Positions 61,339 to 64,000 of a stretch of 64,000 bases of DNA are shown piece by piece (position 1 is the stretch's first letter; each line of letters begins with the position of its first letter). A model generated the notes under the pieces. That model worked only from the letters and a program-made list of their open reading frames with translations, had not been told where the DNA came from and made no database searches. Both the position numbers and the translations under genes were made by a program. The stretch is taken from positions 19,403-83,402 of the forward strand of contig JACKLP010000012.1 of NCBI GenBank assembly GCA_024235875.1. The letters are read 5' to 3'. This stretch comes from Burkholderiaceae bacterium. Lineage in GTDB: Bacteria; Pseudomonadota; Gammaproteobacteria; Burkholderiales; Burkholderiaceae_E.

Positions 61339-61568
61339 GGGGCAGGAGGATCGTCGACCGATCGATGGTATCCGTCGTCGGGCCTGCCAGAGAACCGCCG
61401 CCGGGCGGGCGGCGGGGTCGATCGACGGGTGCCCGACGGACGGCTCGCAGCGGGTCGCGATCGGTCGTGCGCGGCGCCAGGGTCACGCTCGATTCGACGA
61501 CGAGTGGCGTGGCCAGGCGCGTTCGATGGTCGAATCACCCGCCTCTCGCCAGGGGCTTCGGTCGTCCG

Positions 61569-62399
61569 CTAGTCGAGCGATCGGCAGATCTCGAGGATCG
61601 GATCGGCCTGGTTCAGCGTGTAGAAATGCAGTGCGGGTGCGCCGCCGTCGATCAGCCGCTGGCACATCGACGAGACGAAATCGCGACCAAACGCGCGCAG
61701 CGATGCGGTGTCGTCGGCATAGCCGGCGAGCTTGAGGCGGATCCAGCGCGGGATCTCGGCGCCGCAGGCATCGGAGAATCGGGTCAGCTGCGTGTAGTTC
61801 GTGATCGGCATGATGCCCGGCACGACGGGGATCCCGGCGCCGGCACGCGCTGCCGAGTCGCGGAAGTCGAAATAGGCGTCGGCGTTATAGAAATACTGGG
61901 TGATGGCGGCGTCGGCGCCCGCCTTGGCCTTCAGCACGAATGCGGCCAGGTCGGCCTGCGGCGAGCGTGCCTGTGGATGCATCTCGGGATACGCCGCGAC
62001 CTCGATCCGGAAGGTGTCGCCGAAGCGCTCCTTGATGAACGCGACCAGGTCGCTGGCGAATCGGAAGTCGCCGGCATGCGACATGCCCGAACCCGACGGC
62101 AGGTCGCCCCTGAGCGCGACCAGGCGGGACACGCCCGCGTCCCGATACCGACAAAGCAACGCATCGATCGATTCGCGAGTCGCACCGATGCACGATACGT
62201 GGGGTGCGACCACCAGCCCCTCGCCCAGCATCTCGGCGACGGTGGTGAATGTCTTCTCCTGCGTGGAGCCTCCGGCGCCGTAGGTCACGCTGAAGTACTC
62301 GGGCTCGATCGCACCCAGGCGGCCGCGAACGTCGCGCAGCTTGTCCAGGCCGGCAGGGGTGTTTGGCGGAAAGAATTCGAAGCTGATTGGAATGCTCAT
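61569..62399 (-). CDS. metF: methylenetetrahydrofolate reductase
   Basis: Reduces 5,10-methylene-THF to 5-methyl-THF for methionine synthesis. It is 276 residues, with FEFFPPNTPAGLDKLRDV (about 7-24), YFSVTYGAGGSTQEKT (about 36-51, FAD binding), VAPHVSCIGATRESID, LRGDLPSG and QYFYNADAYFDF. These are the standard motifs of the bacterial enzyme. It is the last gene of ahcY-tlyA-metF, the methyl-cycle group common in betaproteobacteria. It lies 12 bases after tlyA. Confidence 0.95.
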   Translation of the reverse strand: MSIPISFEFFPPNTPAGLDKLRDVRGRLGAIEPEYFSVTYGAGGSTQEKTFTTVAEMLGEGLVVAPHVSCIGATRESIDALLCRYRDAGVSRLVALRGDLPSGSGMSHAGDFRFASDLVAFIKERFGDTFRIEVAAYPEMHPQARSPQADLAAFVLKAKAGADAAITQYFYNADAYFDFRDSAARAGAGIPVVPGIMPITNYTQLTRFSDACGAEIPRWIRLKLAGYADDTASLRAFGRDFVSSMCQRLIDGGAPALHFYTLNQADPILEICRSLD

Positions 62400-62411
62400 G
62401 AGTGGATCGTT

Positions 62412-63176
62412 TCAGTCGGCGCGACGCAGGTCCAGGAAGAACTCCCGGTTTCCGTCGCCGCCGGTAATCGGGCTGTCGTGCCAGCCCAGGAATCGCCATC
62501 CCGCAGCTTGCGCGGCGCGCTGGATTTCCGCGCGTACCCGCCGATGATCGGATTCGGCGCGCACGACCCCATGTCGATCCAGCGCGGCCCGGCCCGCTTC
62601 GAACTGGGGCTTGATCAGCGCGAGCATCCGAGTGTCCGATGCGGCCAGGGCCGTGAGGGCGGGCAGGACCAGGCGCAGCGAAATGAACGAGAGATCGGCC
62701 ACGATGAGGTCGAAGTCGGGGCAGGTGCCGCCGAGCAAGGCCGCCAGCGTGGGCCGGTCGAGGTCGCGCAGGTTGCGACCTTCGATCGCGGTGACGCGTC
62801 GGTTCGTGCGCAGCATCGGGTCGAGCTGGTCGTGGCCGACGTCGATGCCGATCACGCGGGTCGCGCCGCGCGCGAGCAGGCAGTCGGTGAAGCCGCCGGT
62901 GCTCTGGCCCGCGTCCAGACAGACCATGCCGCGCGGATCGAGCGCGCTGGAATCGAGTGCGCCGGCGAGCTTGACCCCGCCGCGCGACACGAACGGGCAG
63001 ACCTTGTCGGGGTCCACCTCGAAGACCACCTGCGGTGACAGGTCGGTTGCCGGCTTGAGTACGATCGCCTGCCCCGCGGGATCGATCGCCGTCACCGCGC
63101 CCTCGACGATCATCGATCGTGCCCGCGTGCGCGACGCGGCCAGGCCACGTTGCACGAGTAACAGGTCGGCTCGCAA
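62412..63176 (-). CDS. tlyA: TlyA-family rRNA 2'-O-methyltransferase
   Basis: A 254-residue protein with an N-terminal S4 RNA-binding domain (RADLLLVQRGLAASRTRARSMI) and a FtsJ-like Rossmann methyltransferase: GRGGVKLAGAL, VCLDAGQSTGGFTDCLLARGA (SAM motif, about 90-110), VDVGHDQL and DLIVADLSFISLRLVLPAL with the Lys-Asp-Lys-type set (LIKPQFEAG). It resembles TlyA, which methylates 16S and 23S rRNA cytidines and can be called a haemolysin. The start is TTG at 63176 with AGAGG upstream. Between ahcY and metF it follows a widespread operon arrangement. Confidence 0.9.
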   Translation of the reverse strand: MRADLLLVQRGLAASRTRARSMIVEGAVTAIDPAGQAIVLKPATDLSPQVVFEVDPDKVCPFVSRGGVKLAGALDSSALDPRGMVCLDAGQSTGGFTDCLLARGATRVIGIDVGHDQLDPMLRTNRRVTAIEGRNLRDLDRPTLAALLGGTCPDFDLIVADLSFISLRLVLPALTALAASDTRMLALIKPQFEAGRAALDRHGVVRAESDHRRVRAEIQRAAQAAGWRFLGWHDSPITGGDGNREFFLDLRRAD

Positions 63177-63258
63177 GACAGCCTCTGCGAAAAGCGGCGC
63201 CGTCGCGACCTCGCGGCCGCCGCGGCGCCGGTGCTTCCAGGCAACCGTTGCCGGTCGA

Positions 63259-64000
63259 TCAGTAGCGGTAGGTGTCCGGCTTGTACGGCCCCTCGACCGG
63301 TACGCCGATGTAGCCGGCCTGCTCGGGCGAGAGCTCGGTCAGCATGGCCCCCAGCTTTTGCAATTGCAGGCGCGCGACCTTCTCGTCGAGATGCTTGGGC
63401 AGCGTGTAGACCTTGCCCCGCTCGTAGTAGTCGCGATGCGTCCACAGCTCGATCTGGGCGATCGTCTGGTTGGCGAACGACGACGACATCACGTAGGACG
63501 GGTGGCCGGTGGCACAGCCCAGGTTCACGAGCCGGCCCTGGGCCAGCATGATGATCCGCTTGCCGTCCGGGAAGATGACATGGTCGACCTGGGGCTTGAT
63601 CTCTTCCCACTCGCATTTCGACAGCGAGGCGACGTCGATCTCGTTGTCGAAGTGCCCGATGTTGCAGACGATCGCCTGGTCCTTCATTCGGGCCATGTGG
63701 TCGTAGGTGATCACGTCCTTGTTGCCGGTGGCGGTCACGAAGATGTCGGCCTTGTCGGCGGCGTAGTCCATCGTGACGACCCGATAGCCCTCCATCGCGG
63801 CCTGCAGCGCGCAGATCGGATCGATCTCGGTCACCCAGACCTGTGCCGACAGCGCCCGCAGCGCCTGTGCCGAGCCCTTGCCAACGTCGCCATAGCCGGC
63901 GACCAGGGCGATCTTGCCGGCGACCATGACGTCGGTCGCGCGCTTGATGCCGTCGACCAGGGACTCGCGGCAACCATAGAGGTTGTCGAACTTGCTCTTG
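63259..64000 (-). CDS. ahcY: S-adenosylhomocysteine hydrolase, C-terminal part (5' end outside window)
   Basis: Hydrolyses S-adenosylhomocysteine to adenosine and homocysteine, keeping methylation running. About 246 codons, the C-terminal half, are in the window; the frame continues upstream through KFDNLYGCRESLVDGIKRATDVMVAGKIALVAGYGDVGKG, the NAD-binding motif. The end is the family-typical YIGVPVEGPYKPDTYRY. Since tlyA and metF follow on the same strand, this is the front gene of the group. Confidence 0.96.
   Translation of the reverse strand, partial: KSKFDNLYGCRESLVDGIKRATDVMVAGKIALVAGYGDVGKGSAQALRALSAQVWVTEIDPICALQAAMEGYRVVTMDYAADKADIFVTATGNKDVITYDHMARMKDQAIVCNIGHFDNEIDVASLSKCEWEEIKPQVDHVIFPDGKRIIMLAQGRLVNLGCATGHPSYVMSSSFANQTIAQIELWTHRDYYERGKVYTLPKHLDEKVARLQLQKLGAMLTELSPEQAGYIGVPVEGPYKPDTYRY

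Noticed and set aside
61339..61568. Possible gene or small RNA between metF and the HD-GYP gene
   Set aside because: 230 bases with only GC-driven open frames, no ribosome-binding site, and no stable terminator-like hairpin with a T-tract.
63177..63258. SAH or SAM riboswitch between ahcY and tlyA
   Set aside because: The gap is only 82 bases and shows GC-rich hairpin potential but no recognisable riboswitch core. A riboswitch before ahcY would lie outside the window.

Overview
The window is high-GC, densely coded DNA that looks like a betaproteobacterial chromosome, most likely Burkholderiales. The evidence is gene content and order: fabA-fabB-fabI, slt beside an NDUFA9-like gene and cca, fthC opposite slt, a ttcA-folB-pteridine reductase block, a DUF3391-type HD-GYP protein, ahcY-tlyA-metF, glmU-glmS, and a hydroxyquinol ortho-cleavage pair. 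Almost every gap is under 300 bases. I saw no tRNA, rRNA, CRISPR array, IS element or prophage. Both ends cut through genes: an SDR at the left and ahcY at the right.

Layout. 1-4.4 kb: type II fatty acid synthesis (fabA, fabB, fabI), a Zur-like Fur regulator and a PaaG-like crotonase. 4.4-7.2 kb: an unrecognised 332-residue protein and an orphan, apparently soluble VirD4/TraG-like ATPase. 7.2-11.9 kb: a complete Liv-type ABC importer (livF-livG-livM-livH-livK order) on the minus strand. 12-19.6 kb: accessory catabolism, with an RraA-like protein, an SQR-like flavoprotein, a PhyH dioxygenase, a GST, maleylacetate reductase, hydroxyquinol 1,2-dioxygenase, a Rieske ferredoxin, an NTF2-like protein and a RutE-like nitroreductase. 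19.6-26.2 kb: a cell-envelope locus (GtrA, YdjC/ChbG deacetylase, GT2, ArnT-like transferase) beside a PmrAB/QseBC-like two-component system, with CTTAAK-N5-type boxes before both the GT2 gene and the response regulator. 26.2-32.7 kb: a minus-strand block with a phosphoribosyltransferase, DUF2783 protein, FAD monooxygenase, LuxR regulator, and a methylsuccinyl-CoA dehydrogenase / 2-methylfumaryl-CoA isomerase-like pair. 32.8-37.5 kb: stress and copper genes, with an Hsp20 under FNR-like and sigma32-like signals, then divergent copZ and copA-cueR-hemerythrin with two CueR-type promoters. 37.5-43 kb: HDOD protein, GNAT, phosphopantetheinyl transferase, class II aldolase and LysR. 43-64 kb: housekeeping genes (glmS, glmU, SSF symporter, ubiB, ttcA, folB, SDR, MidA, DUF2905, cca, NDUFA9-like, slt, fthC, EAL, HD-GYP, metF, tlyA, ahcY).

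How the parts fit. The most coherent non-housekeeping system is the 19.6-26.2 kb locus. It contains the enzymes needed to put a hexosamine-type sugar on undecaprenyl phosphate, deacetylate it and transfer it to lipid A, as in Bordetella lgm and Francisella nax/flm. It also carries its own candidate regulator and matching binding sites. The second is the mct/mcd pair next to a LuxR gene and a palindrome facing a monooxygenase operon. The third is the repeated 3' end of glmS, which is the classical Tn7 target region.

Most coding calls rest on recognisable motifs. Substrate assignments for the transporter, oxygenases and GST are inference. Start codons were chosen from family alignment memory, ribosome-binding sites and 4-base overlaps.
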